From the NCBI GenBank assembly GCA_036852015.1, contig JAANDG010000022.1, positions 124,001-188,000 on the forward strand: a stretch of 64,000 bases of DNA. The letters run 5' to 3'. This DNA comes from Pelodera strongyloides (Eukaryota; Nematoda; Chromadorea; Rhabditida; Rhabditidae). Position numbers and translations under genes: made by a program. Below the pieces are notes generated by a model that saw only the letters and a program-made list of their open reading frames with translations, did not search any database and was not told the DNA's origin. This document shows positions 22,937-35,800 of this stretch, in pieces; positions within the stretch are counted from its first letter, which is position 1; each line of letters begins with the position of its first letter.

Positions 22937-25727
22937 TTCTAAGCCTTAAAAACATTCATCCATAGTTATGCGCTCAAAAATATGTTTATCACAATCGTTC
23001 GATATTAAATGCTTTTTCTTTCATACAACATCTTTTATGAGCACTGTAGGGATTTTGCATCCACTTGCTGTTGGGCGTAGTCGTCTAATAATTGGTTTTG
23101 TGTTAAACTTGGAAAATCTTTTGAAGCAGTAAGTCTCATACAACACGAACATTCTGAAATTCTGAGAGCACACCAGTATTTTTGTGTATCCCTCCGGCCA
23201 GAGGCCCGACTACTGCTGGAAATATTATGTGCGGCTTACCTATGCTGTCTAAAGGGTGTCTTGATTTTCTGGCCAAAAATGGTATATGAAACTCTAACCG
23301 TATAAAATTCACCTGCGTGCGTGGTAAATGTACATCTCTACGAAACAGCCGACGAGCCCAAAAATACAATAGAAAATAATCATCCTCAACAGATTTTGTC
23401 ATCATCACTGCCTACAAACTAGAACTCACATATAAACCGCCTCTAAGAGCGAAAACTATGACTATCAGTGTGGTCTGCGCGTTCTTTGCACTGTGAATTG
23501 ACGCCGTGGGAAAGAGTGAGCAGCATCAGAGCGAGGGGGGAGAGGGAGAGAGTGAGAAGCAGATCGAGAGAGAGGGAGAGAGAGAGAGAACAGGAGAGAG
23601 ATTCTTTTTTTCCTTTTTCTCTCGAGGGGAGGTCTCAGACGAAAATCTGCCCCCACCTCTTCAGTTTTGCACGTAAATTGCGAGTTGAGAAGTAGATTCT
23701 GAACTCTTCATCTTTTGGTGTAAGACTTGGTTTGTCATCCCCTAATTCATGTCTGTGGAGTCCAGATAAATAAGATTCTACAGCTTCCCTTTGAATTCTT
23801 ACACCATCTCTCAGCTGCTTGACTGTTAAAATCAATAACTTATGTTTTACAACTGATCCGACTTACTTTATTATTATTTTTTTATACCAGGAAATTTGCT
23901 TGGGTGATATCGTACCTTTTTCTTTCTCATTACCTTCACCCTATGTTATTTCAACACAAATAAACAAAAAACACCGTATCTTTACGAAGAATAACCGTCC
24001 ACTCATTTAATCCCCAGCTTTTTGTTCAAACCAATCAGTTGATGGATTTTCTTTGCTGTTTGTGCACATTCCTTGTATTTTTCTTGTAATTATTTGTATT
24101 ATTCGCGTTAAAAGTACACTTTTATAGCCAATAATGAGACAACACATCTAAATTGTAATTAAATACACCTACGCATACAACTCATAAATATCATATGGCC
24201 GTTGAAGAAATTTGCTAGGAAAATCTCTCGCTGGGTACTCTGGACTTGTGTTTTGTTTACTATTTTTAACCGAAAATAACACGTTGCGAAAGCGTGTTTT
24301 TGCACAGAAAAATAGTGTGCACTGCCAAAATAAAAAATAACAATAAAAGGGTAAATTTACTGGTCGTTATTGTTGTACTTTTTCAATTCATTTTGTTTTC
24401 TGTTCAGAAACTCTCAGTTTTTTCCAATATATTTTACTCTTCAAAAGAAAACATATTTGTGGCACAACTTGTTGCGTGTGTGTATACAGCTTTCAAATAT
24501 CAATTAAAAACATTTCGATTTTAATTAAAGGATAGTTATTTATTTTCTCATTTCGCCCCGATTATTTCCCAAATCCCCATTTCGCCCCGATCACGGCCCG
24601 ATTTTTTGAGGGACTTGATCGGGGCGAAATCGGGGTTTTTGGTTTCCCATGGTCGTACTTTGAAACTTCCTTATCTCAAGCTGTCTATCAATTTGTATGC
24701 TATAAATTAAACGAGCAGATCATCGAGAGCGAATGTTTTCCCCGAAGAACATTCCTATTGTTGTAGAATCTTATAAGCGAATAGGAATAAGTATTTCGTT
24801 TCCGCTAACTTCATGTTTTAGGCAAAACGGTGATTTTTGAATGTTCACTTTCAGTTCCGCAAAAACTTTTTTTTTGGAACAAATAATACTTTCTCTCCTT
24901 TTCTCTCTTTCCATTTCTCTGTCTTTCTCTCTCTTCATTATATAGTTTCTGCTCCACTTTTTTCGACGACGACGATCGCATCGCGTCTTATGTAATGCTT
25001 TTTCATTTTCAAAGTACAAAATGTGCCCTATACACTTATTCTTATTTTCTTTCGACATTATAAAACAGACGATCTGCTTTCCTTCATTTTTCACTTTTGG
25101 CACCGAATAGCGTAAAGTTTTACAAAACAAATCTGCAAATTGCTTTTTATCGAACAAAAAGGCTTACGCGTCATCCCGGAACTAATTCTTTTGTCTCGTA
25201 AATCGGCCCGGAACTTATTATTGTTATCAATTAGACCGTACTTTTGTAAAGTTGTGATGTTTTACACTTCTTTTTCTCGAAACCCATACTGAGACTTTCC
25301 GTTGAATTTGTTGTATACTAGGACGGACATTACGAAATATATTGTATATTAGTATTATGCGTATTCAATTTTTTATGTATGTATTTTTAGGTTAATAGAT
25401 CCGAACATGCTTTTTGGAAATTTTATTCGCAGAGCACTGATGAATGTGGATGCCTCACATCATGAGGTAAAGTTTGACGTATCCTTATAGAAATCTATAC
25501 AAAATAATACATACATACATACACTTAATCGTTTGCGTACATTAGATTTCCTCTACTGCCGCCGACAAGCACGCTACAGTATGATGCAATTTTCCATTTT
25601 CATTTATAATCTTCGAGAATCGAGAGAGTGCATCACCGCGCAATGTGAAAAAGTATGCGTATGTGAGGACGAATGACGTAAATACGCAACCAGAACAAAA
25701 TTGTACCTCTGTTGTATCTTGTATCAG
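22937..25727. other. intergenic, no gene confidently recognised
   Basis: Holds a GA-rich stretch (about 23538-23605), a small palindrome built on CCCCGATTTCGCC-type words (about 24545-24640) and AT-rich sequence. The minus-strand frame 23835-23635 has a protein-like composition (VKQLRDGVRIQREAVESY) but no splice or family support. An exon-like stretch at 25391-25467, after TTTTTAG and before GTAAAG, may be a 5' exon of the HIG1 gene, but its phase does not fit. Confidence 0.4.
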
Positions 25728-27979
25728 TGCCCGACAGACATCAAAGTTTTCAGGAGCACAAAAAGGGTTCGTACGAATGGAAACGGGACCACATGACCCC
25801 AGAACAGTTGGCTCGCACCGGTAACAACACGGACAAATACAGCGGAGTTAGTTTTACACATTATCATAAAGAAGAATGTCAGTCCAATTTTCTTAAAGCG
25901 AAATACCGGCCGGCTTTTGTTTTTGAAACACATCGAGTACATCAGCAGTCTTATTCTTATGTAGCTTATGCAAATGAACATAAATTAGAATAAAAAATTG
26001 AGCTAAATTCGCGTAAGTTTATTTCGCTTTAAAGCGAAATGCTAGCCCCTTTGGAAAATTTGCATATGATAAGCAAATCCTATGTATCCTATGCTAATTT
26101 TGTACGATCGTCCACGGCAATCGTACAAAATTAGCATAGGATACATAGGACTGGCTTATCATATGCAAATTTTCCAAAGGGGCTAGCATTTCGCTTTAAA
26201 TGATGAATAGGAAGTGATTTTACAAGGCACCTGGTTTTCCAGTCAAAGTGACAACAGTTTCTCCGTTTTTCTTAGGATTTACACCAACAATTTAGGTTCC
26301 GGCAATCCCTTCTGATATTGGCTTCCAGTCGGGACACGAAATTAAAGGAAAGGTGGGAGTGATTATCTTTTTATTGATATTAACCTCAGAATCAAAGTAC
26401 ATTGGCGGGTCACACCTTGTCAAAGGTTTAAGTTGGTGCCTTGGTAACTATGACGAAGTGGAATCGGCCTTCCGAGTATATTGACCACGTGGAGGCCTCA
26501 ACCTGGCTATGCATTCTTGCTCTGCAGGACGCGGCGCACCGCTTCCGCTGATTGGGTCGACGTAACGAGGTGCGCTTTATGCTTTATCTTTATCTTTAGA
26601 AAAATAGCGGTGTGGCCGCAAAGGCCGTGTCCAATCCAGTGGTCATAATCGGAATGGGTCTCACTACGTTGGCCCTTCTGGGAATGTTCCGCAAGTCAAT
26701 CAAGGGAGACCGTATGGGAGCTCAGCGTTATATGCAGTTAGTTTTATTTTTAAATGTTTACCATTATACCCTTGTTTTTCAAAAGTGCGTTTATTTTATT
26801 TGCCTCACTCACTACACAAAAATACATTTATACCTTGACGTCAACATTATCTCTACTTTACTATCTGCGTAAATATCGTATTATTTCGATGATCATATAA
26901 TATGATTAGAGCTATACAGAGAAGCGGGCCGCTGCGCAAACATGACGCATAATTTCCTGGTGTTGCAATTTGACGCTTTATGCCCCTAGTAAAATTACGT
27001 TATATTCTGTATTTCAGATACCGTATTATGGCCCAGTTCTTTACTGTCACCGCGCTGGTGGCTGGTGTAACTTGGTTCTCCACACAGGACGATTCGGACA
27101 GGACGTAAGTCGATCACTATTAATTTTTATTATTAGAAATTATGTATATGTTATTGTTTGTTTAATTACCGAATGTTTTATTAGATTTTTAAAGCGAAAT
27201 ACCGGCCGGTTTTTGAAACACATCGAGTACACCGACATTGTTATGCAGCGTATGCAAATGAACAAAAAATAGATCGAGAAACAACTAAAGCTAAAGCGAG
27301 TAGGACTACAAAAAAGCGACCACCCATCCCGACCTTACCCAGAGCTACCAAGATTCTCACCACAACGGCAGCAAGTAGAACACCGGAAACCGATGATGGC
27401 GTAAAGTTAACGGAAGCCGAAGGTGGCGTAAAGCATAGACACGTAAGAATTCAGTTGTCCACGTCCACGATGCTTTGCAAAATCCGGCCGGTATTTCGCT
27501 TTAAACTGTGATTACTTTCGATTTCAGGGTCCTTAAAGCGAAATGCTAGCCTCTTTGGAAAATTTGCATATGATAAGCAAATCCTATGTATCCTATGCTA
27601 ATTTTGTACGATCGTCCACGGCAATCGTACAGAATTAGCATATGATACATAGGATTTGCTTATCATATGCAAATTTTCCAAAGGGACTAACATTTCGCTT
27701 TAAAGCGAAATGCTAGCCCCTTTGGAAAATTGCATATGATAAGCAAATCCTATGTATCCTATGCGAATTTTGTACGTTCGTCCCGCCAATCGTACAAATT
27801 AGCATAGGATACATAGGATTTGCTTATCATATGCAAATTTTCCAAAGGGGCTAGCATTTCGCTTTAAAGAAGTTAACACACCAGTTATGAGTAGCTGATT
27901 TCTAAAATATTTATTATCATTTTTTTTCAGTGAGAAGCCTCAACTTCCGAAGGTCATTCCTACCAACGCTGCCATATAA
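25728..27979 (+). CDS. HIG1-domain inner mitochondrial membrane protein
   Basis: Homologue of the hypoxia-induced HIGD1/HIGD2 (yeast Rcf) family, which associates with respiratory complexes in the inner mitochondrial membrane. Exons: 25728-25846, 26296-26352, 26600-26736, 27018-27104 and 27931-27979. Phases agree and give 148 residues after the first split codon. The N-terminal soluble part is DRHQSFQEHKKGSYEWKRDH, then MTPEQLARTGNN. The HIG1 core has two membrane helices, NPVVIIGMGLTTLALLGMF and AQFFTVTALVAGVTWF, joined by a basic loop ending QRYMQYRIMAQ. The initiator exon is unresolved: exon 25728 is entered in phase 1. An internal ATG at 25795 is in frame. Introns contain A5 and B1, then A6, B2 and B3. 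Confidence 0.85.
25897..26028. mobile_element. palindromic TTAA element A5 (internally shortened)
   Basis: Left TTAA 25893-25896 followed by AGCGAAATACCGGCCGG. The right end reduces to ATTTCGCT before TTAA 26029-26032, which it shares with B1. Confidence 0.75.
26033..26195. mobile_element. palindromic TTAA element B1 (near-perfect hairpin)
   Basis: Long inverted arms run from AGCGAAATGCTAGCCCCTTT to the inverse end, around a short centre (CGTCCACGG). Flanked by TTAA at 26029-26032 and 26196-26199; the left TTAA is shared with A5. Confidence 0.9.
27193..27500. mobile_element. palindromic TTAA element A6 carrying a captured exon fragment
   Basis: Flanked by TTAA 27189-27192 and 27501-27504, with family A ends (AGCGAAATACCGGCCGG and its inverse). 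The interior 27281-27411 is about 95% identical to 21913-22046 of exon 7 of the type I membrane gene, in the same orientation, with a 3-nt deletion. About 30 bases that do not match the donor gene here follow before the right arm. Confidence 0.85.
27537..27699. mobile_element. palindromic TTAA element B2
   Basis: Near-perfect hairpin of family B. TTAA at 27533-27536; the right TTAA 27700-27703 is shared with B3. Confidence 0.9.
27704..27863. mobile_element. palindromic TTAA element B3
   Basis: Second family B hairpin, immediately after B2 and sharing TTAA 27700-27703; right TTAA 27864-27867. Confidence 0.9.
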
Positions 27980-28047
27980 GTAGATTAAAATATTTGTATT
28001 AATACGTAACCATATAAGTAGATTAAAATATTTGTATTAATACGTAA
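27974..28047 (+). repeat. short tandem duplication at the HIG1 3' end
   Basis: CCATATAAGTAGATTAAAAT plus the following AT-rich bases occurs twice in a row. The first copy includes the stop codon of the HIG1 gene. Confidence 0.85.
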
Positions 28048-29877
28048 GTGACACGCAAATTGTAGGTAGCCAATTAGTATAACGGTAAATTTTGGGCCTA
28101 GATTCGTCATACCTACCCTACTTATATCACAAAAAATAGTTAGCTCACTAGGACTAGAGCATTATTAATTGTAGACTAATACATAGATAAGTTTTTCCAT
28201 TCTTTGATATTTGCTGTATCTGTTTCATTGCGTTTGTTGTTGGTTATTCGTATGTAGCCCATACATTCATTGTATGTGAGCCCATTTTTTAAATAATTTC
28301 AAATATTTTTTCTTAGTTTTTCGCGATCTCTCGTTTTTTTCATCTATCCATCTGGTTGAATGTTACGCGCAATAAGTTCACGTTTTTATTTATTGAGAAA
28401 GAAATAGCTAAGCTAGGCGGATGGGTGAAAATTTTAACGAACTAAGTCTCTAGTTAAACGAAAGGTAGTTTAACATTTTTTGTGAAGTTGCGAGTTATTT
28501 TTTGTATATTTGCTAAAACGCATCGTGTACTCTGGTGTACGGGTATACTTGTACATACACCTGCATTGTGCGTATGTTCTTCTAACTCTGTAGAACTTAT
28601 GTCTTCGTTAATACTGTCGTTGTGATCAATCTATACTTCAATAAAATACTATTGAATTGAAGACGATTAACAAGTTTCGTAGTATTCAGATTGTGGTTTA
28701 AAGTGACATAGCGGCCTGGTTTCATCACATATGTTCCCATATAATAACAACTGCATTCCCATATAATGTTGTATTCAAATATTATTATCATAAAAAAACG
28801 CGTAATATATTTCATACACAGCATGGGAATACAACGCCCAGCATAAGTTTCAAAAACCGACTGATATACGGCTTTAATATATGGATTCGAAATATGTGCC
28901 TGTTTTCAGTAGCTTTACCGTATGCATGAAGAAGACGGAATCTCCCTGTTGGAGGTTTTTCTGTGTTCCGCTGATTCCCATTGCTGCCCTTTTTTTCTTA
29001 GCTTTCTTAGCTCCCGCAGGCGGTTTCGTGTAAACGAGCACTGGTTTTCTGTCCGTTTTCTTAGATTCTCGTGATCTTGCTTTATATAATTCGTTTTCCT
29101 TTTAGTAGATTTTACACGATTGCAATTAGAGGAACGCATCAACACATTTTCACATTACTGAAACAAATATACGTATGAATCTTGAAAAGTTAAAATACTT
29201 GCTTAAAGGGACAGGCCCACCTATATAAACCTATATTTATTATTTGACCATAATGCATATAAAGTTTATTACAATATATACAAACTAAATATCATACAGC
29301 TTCACCCTGGGGACGACCTGTCTACGGTACCTTTCGTAAGGAAAGCTCACCGAAAACACGTCCCATGGGTGAAGCTGTATAATGTTTAGTTTGTATATAT
29401 TGTTATATTTTTGTATAGTTTGAATAAACACCCTTTATATGCATTATGATCAAATAATAAATATAGGTTTATATCGGTGGGTTTATATCGGCCTGTCCCT
29501 TTAATATATACATCAGTAAAAAAAAAGACAAAACGGGACGTTTGAATGAGAAATATGGGAATTGAGGTTCGAGAGGTCAATATATCTTACAATTAGATGA
29601 ATTGTATGTGTGCGTAATAAATTATTATGAGCAGTAAATACATTCAAAACTGTAAATTAGCTTCGTTGGATCAGAGAAGCTAGAAATCACAGAGGTTAAA
29701 ATAACTAGACACATCCGAAAGATCAAAATTCTTAGGTGGGCCACTGAGACTGTGAGGCATAGACATCCGAGGCTAAAAAATAATTTAGGTGAAACAGAAA
29801 ACCTTAGATATCCGTCAGATTAAAATATTTCGGTGAAACAGAGAAGTCTACACATTGGAGAGATAGACTATAAATAA
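27980..29877. other. intergenic, no gene recognised
   Basis: A 44-bp direct duplication lies at about 27974-28061, straddling the HIG1 stop codon and early 3' UTR. A family A variant is at about 28697-28875 and element D1 at 29207-29500. The remainder is AT-rich without supportable coding sequence. Confidence 0.5.
29207..29500. mobile_element. palindromic TTAA element, family D copy D1
   Basis: Flanked by TTAA 29203-29206 and 29501-29504. Ends AGGGACAGGCCCACC and, inverted, GGCCTGTCCCT. Related to D2 near 56.5 kb. Confidence 0.85.
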
Positions 29878-32800
29878 CTATGAGAGGTTTGTCCCAGTGG
29901 TTGTCTGATCTTTGGTTGCTCCCGGCGAAATAGTGCTTCCAAATCCGGCTCTGATATACGGTAAATTTCGACTTATCGATCTGACCGGGTTGACGTAATG
30001 GGCGGGGTCGAAGAAGGCCATTATCCAATGACGAAACGGTGTGATACAGTAGAACGAGACGTATGGGTTCAGGGCGCACGGTAGACAGAAGGTCCAGTAG
30101 ACGAGGTACCTAGGAAAACGGACTAAACCCGGAGACGACACAGAAAGCGTAAACCAAAAAGGGCTAGACGCTAGCGCGCCTAACCCCAATGTACCCGATC
30201 GCAAAGCCGGTTTCACCAAAAAAACTATTTGTTGACTTTTACCACCACTTATTATTATTATGAATGTTTATAAAAAACTAACAATACGACTAAAAAAACT
30301 AAAACTAAAAAAGAAAATTATGTGTATACGACTTGCAAGAATTCATTGAAATACATAAAAAGAAACGAACTCGGCAAGTTTTATCTTTGTTCCGGTGTAC
30401 TGGACAAAACAGTACAATGCGGTGGGAATCGCACACAAACATGGCGGAATCGTCATTTGGAACGTTAAACACTGAAATTGAATTTTATTGCTGGGTTGAT
30501 AAGGATGAATACATATGCCAGGCGCAATGTTTGTTTATAAGAAATGTTCTTTAGACTCTTAGATAGAGCGCAACGCCATAAGAGACTATGAAAGAATTCA
30601 ATAATTTTAAAATTCAAAGTAGTAAATCAAAGATAAAATACTAAGATAAATAATAAAATGAAATACAATGAGTAAGCATTCATTTGAATGAGGGAGTGGG
30701 GTTGAAGAAGGCACAATTCTAGTGGGCGGTTTGTCGCACGCGTGTGGCGCACCTAACGCGTCACTCAAAATGTGTACCACGCTTGCGGCAGCTGCTTCGT
30801 CATTGTCCGCACTCGTGATCTGTGGTTATGGGATGCGGCGCAACACCGTACTTATGCTTAACGCGCTCACATGCCTCCATGTCGTAAACGTAAAACCTAT
30901 CGTAGCCGAGTCTTAGCATCCACCTTTGGCCTAAGCCCCTTCGGTTGTCAATGTGTCGCAAACTAACCAGTAGAAATCTCTGCAACAGGTATTTTGTTTT
31001 TGCACTGAACGAATTCGCTTCAGCAACGATGATCAGAACACGGTTGCGAAAATAGAAAACTGCCATCAGGCTGACCACATTTGGGATGATTACACCTAAA
31101 TTGAAAGCAATGTGACACATGCTTTGTCAGAACATTCTCCTTGCCGCAACATTTCACCGTATCGCGAGAACGTAAGGCTACAAACCAAGGCCTTTTAGGC
31201 TTTTAAAGGTTTAAGCAAGTCAGTAAAAAAAAATCAGTTCAGAACGAATTTGCGTCAAGACAGGAGCCATACGAAGGGCTCAGCAAACTGATTCATTCGT
31301 TTCCACTCAATATCAATGTTAGGTATTACGGTATACCTAAGATTTATTTGTAGTTTGTTACTTTGTTACTTATGTTGTTCACGTGTTACTCACTCACATC
31401 TGCTCACTGATCTTTTCGTCCTTAGTGATCAGTGGAGCACATTATGTCTTGCCGTTGGCAAATTATCTAATTGCAACTATCCGCAAGTTATTAGTGTTTA
31501 TATTATTGGTGTTTGATCTGCACGTAGCCATCCGTATATAAGGGCTACGGCCTAAACACTCATCGCTTATCATATTGCTCATTATATCGACTCGCCCGTC
31601 TTCATCGCTAATAAACCCGTTATTCGAAGATCGTCTCACTCTCTTGTCGCTCAGTTCTGTTGTATCAGAAGTAATACCTTGATACACAACACTGGCGTTC
31701 AGGAGTTCGCTTCTACTTCTTATTCTCTGTTACAAGCATCGGCGCCGCCTTGCTTGTACAGACCAGTGCTACGTTGAAGTTCTAGAGGGGATAGATCGGC
31801 GCCGCCTTCTTCCCTTGAACTGATACGTTCTGAACAGAGTCTCGGCGCCGCCTGACTGCTGCAGATTTGGGCACTAAACCGTTCTCACGGTTTGTACTAG
31901 CCAGAGTTATCTTCAACTCTGACTGGTGCGAACGTGGGTGGTTTCTCGTTGAGAAATCTACGGTTGTTACTGGCAGTGTTATCTCCAACTCTGACTGGTA
32001 CAAACGTGATAGATTTTCTCTGAGAAATAAACGGTTGTGACTGGCACTCGCTGTCAGCCCGTGACGCTTGCCAAGGTCATATACGTCGCCGACGTGACCG
32101 AGCTCGTCAACATGGCTGCCCAGTCCACTGAGGAAACGCTCCAAGCCATCCTGACTTCTCTGAACGCACTCAAAGAGAGTCAGTCGATTACGGCTGCGAG
32201 ATTGCAACGTCTGGAAGAGAGGAAGGAAGAAGAATCTCAAGCAAATGTTACTTTCGAACGAATCCGAGAAAGTGAACCTTTGACAGCGGAAGCAAGGGGG
32301 AATGCTGGATGTATTATACAAGAACATCCCAATGTTTGAATTCAATGTCGAAGAAGGAGCCAGCTTTGCAGACTGGTACGAAGATCATCAGGATCTTCTG
32401 GAAGTTCAAGCCGCTTGTGTTCCGGAGAGCAACAGAATTCGATTCCTGTTGTCTCGTCTCGGTCCTCACCAGGAGAAGCTATTGAAATTAAATTGCGCTG
32501 TCTGCCGAAGAAGCCAATGGATATGAGTCTGGAGGAGGTTCTCGAGAAAATGAAAGTTGTCTTCATCACGAAGAAATCGCTGTTCCGGAAACGAATTGAA
32601 TGCCTACACGTCATCAAGCAGCACGGCGTTGACTACAAGACCCACATCGGTGTCGTCAACAAGGCCTGCGATGATTTTGCATTCAACGAACTATCTGATT
32701 CACAGTTCCGCGTGCTCAACTACTTGAATAGCCTGCGCAATCCGGAGGATATGGAGATGCGTGCATGGCTCATCAAAACCCTGGATCGTACTCCAGAGAT

Positions 32801-35800
32801 GACACTCGACGATGTCGCGGAGGCCGTCGACAAGTACCACGAGCACAAGGATGACATTGACCTACCCGTGAACCCCGTTGCTGTTAATCGCGTCAATAAA
32901 CCCCAACACCGAGAGCACAAGAGAGACGAAAGAAAGCCCACACAAGTAAAGTGCAGGTACTGTGGAAGGGACAGTGGACACCGGTCCTGCCCTGCGAAAG
33001 AAGTATCGTGCAACAAGTGCGGAAGAAGAAGAGGGCATTACGCCGTTGTTTGTCAGCAGAAGGACAACAACAAAAGCAACAGAAAAGTCCATGAAGTGTC
33101 TTCGCGATCTGTCGGCCGCAGATTCGTTAACATTCTGATGAATGGAAAGAAGGTGCGACTTCAACTGGACACCGGCTCGGATCTAACGTTGATCTCCGAG
33201 GCCACATGGAAGATGCTGGGTCGACCAAACTTGAAATCCCCAAGTATAGTCGCGACCGCAGCAAATGGAGAGCAGCTCGAATTGTTTGGTTCGTTCGAGT
33301 GCAACGCTTCTTACCAGGATGAGCAGATCGTCGAGGTCGTGCACGTCACCGCTAGGATGAATCTCCTAGGCCTGGACTGGTTGGAACGTCTACCGTCATT
33401 CAGATCCGTGTTGGATGCTGTATGTAATCGGGTCTCCGGAAAACCTTCCATATCTACATCATCACCGAAGGATTCTGCTGCGACGTACGTTGCTACGCTC
33501 AAGACGCAGTTTTCTGATGTATTCTCCACCGAGCTTGGTCTGTGCAAGAAGACCAAAGCGTGCCTCCAGCTCAAGAGAGGGGCAAAAGCCGTTTTTCGCC
33601 CAAAGAGAATGGTACCAATTCACTACAAGGAAAACGTGGAAGCTGAGCTGGACCGGCTAGAGCAACTTGGAGTCATTGAGCGCGTCACATATTCTCCGTG
33701 GGCCGCTCCGATTCTCTGTGTTAAAGAAACCGAATGGTAGTGTGAGAGTCTGCGCCGATTTCAGTACGGGACTGAACGATGCACTGGAAGACTTCACACA
33801 TCCTATTCCAACAGCAGAAGATATAATGACAACACTGAACGGTGGAACCGTCTTCAGTACGCTCGACTTTAAGGACGCCTACCTGCAAGTTGAGCTAGAG
33901 GACGACTCCAAGGACTTGCTCGTCATCAATACTCATCGAGGATTGTACCGTTACAACAGACTGTGTTTTGGAGTCAAGACAGCTCCTGGGATCTTCCAAA
34001 AGATCATGGACGCTATGATTGCCGGTCTCGAAGGTTGTTGCGCGTACCTTGATGATGTGATCGTTTCTGGTAGAACGCTACAGGAACACAATCGGAACCT
34101 AGATGCCTGTATGAAAAGGATCTCGGAGTATGGTTTCCACGTCAACTTCGAGAAGTGATGCACCTTTGCTGCAAGAGAGATAAGGTACCTTGGGATGATT
34201 ATCTCGGCAGAAGGTCGCAAGTCTGATCCATCCAAGATAGAGCCAATCTTGAGGATGCCCGAACCGAAAGACGTCAGTCAGCTACGCTCTTTCATCGGAA
34301 AGATCAACTACTATGGCAGGTTCATAAAGGAATTGCACAAATTGCGTGCACCATTCGACGAACTGTTGAAGAAAGATGTCAAATGGAACTGGAACAAAGA
34401 GTGTCAGAATGCCTTTGACGAGGTCAAGAAGATCGTTGCCTCGCCAATGCTGCTCACCCACTACGATCCAAAAAAGGAGTTGGTCCTCGTCACGGACGCA
34501 TCTCAGAATGGTCTAGGCGCGGTGCTGCTACATCGAATGTCCGATGGCACACAGAAAGCGGTGGAGCATGCTACGAGAACTCTACTCCCGGCAGAAAAGA
34601 ACTATGGTCAGATTGAGAAAGAAGGTCTCGGGATCTTCTGGGCCATGAAGAAGTTCTACAAATACCTGATGGGACGCAAATTCACTCTCGTGACCGATCA
34701 CAAACCTCTCGTGTCGATTTTCGGATCGAAAAAGGGTATCCCGGTGACAAGCGCCAACCGTTAAGTATAACTTAAATACTAAGGTTGGAGGTGTTAGGTA
34801 TTACGGTATACCTAAGATTTATTTGTAGTTTGTTACTTTGTTACTTATGTTGTTCACGTGTTACTCACTCACATCTGCTCACTGATCTTTTCGTCCTTAG
34901 TGATCAGTGGAGCACATTATGTCTTGCCGTTGGCAAATTATCTAATTGCAACTATCCGCATGTTATTAGTGTTTATATTATTGGTGTTTGATCTGCACGT
35001 AGCCATCCGTATATAAGGGCTACGGCCTAAACACTCATCGCTTATCATATTGCTCATTATATCGACTCGCCCGTCTTCATCGCTAATAAACCCGTTATTC
35101 GAAGATCGTCTCACTCTCTTGTCGCTCAGTTCTGTTGTATCAGAAGTAATACCTTGATACACAACAATCAACAAACCGCTGCGCTTTTTTATCTTCTACT
35201 GACATCGACATCGCTCTTTACTGATTGAGAGAAAATTCGCCTACTCTGCACATGTACAGTACTCGAGTGTCTATGATAACTAGGGCAGTTGGCCCGCCAA
35301 GATCGTTTCAGTAGTTATTATAAATATATAATTATTCAGGGGACTTACAAGCAACAATCCACAAAAACAACGGATCAAGAGTGTCCGGGTAGCCAATGAA
35401 GTGCCCATAGCTACTTAGATTGTATTCCGGATCATATTTTTCCACTAATGGAGCAATTTCATGGTAGTCCTGCAGGGTCATCATTGTGCAAACCTGATAC
35501 TTGGTGAAATTATAGCCTGTGATTAGGGCTTCTAATTTACCTATTTTTATGTTTTTCTGCTTTTTTTTCATCGTCGCAGAGCTAGATATCGAGCGGGCAT
35601 AGCATAGGTGCGTAGTCCCCGAGTCGGAAACTGTGATGCGCTCCTAAATCGAAAAAGTGCACCTGTCCCTGTCCCTCTTTATAAGGGGTGCCATAGATGC
35701 GCCACAAGCGCGCCAGTGATTCGCAAACTGAATTCGCAGTTCCCGTAAAACATAGATGCAAGTCCAGCCGCACTTGCGCCCTCCCCCCTTTTTGCGCGTT

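Larger units (their letters stand above)
31317..35166 (+). mobile_element. Ty3/gypsy LTR retrotransposon, young but defective
   Basis: Two 375-bp LTRs (31317-31691 and 34792-35166) differ at one base by my reading. The element is flanked by a 5-bp target duplication, ATCAA, at 31312-31316 and 35167-35171. A primer site starting TGGCGTTCAGG follows the 5' LTR, and a purine-rich AGGTTGGAGG precedes the 3' LTR. Internal sequence codes for gag, protease, RT and RNase H of the gypsy class, but no integrase. It lies antisense in an intron of the Srd-like gene. Confidence 0.95.

Noticed and set aside
24771..25157. 128-codon minus-strand frame with Lys/Arg/Glu-rich sequence
   Set aside because: It is low-complexity and partly from an AGAGA-rich stretch, with no domain and no supporting exons.
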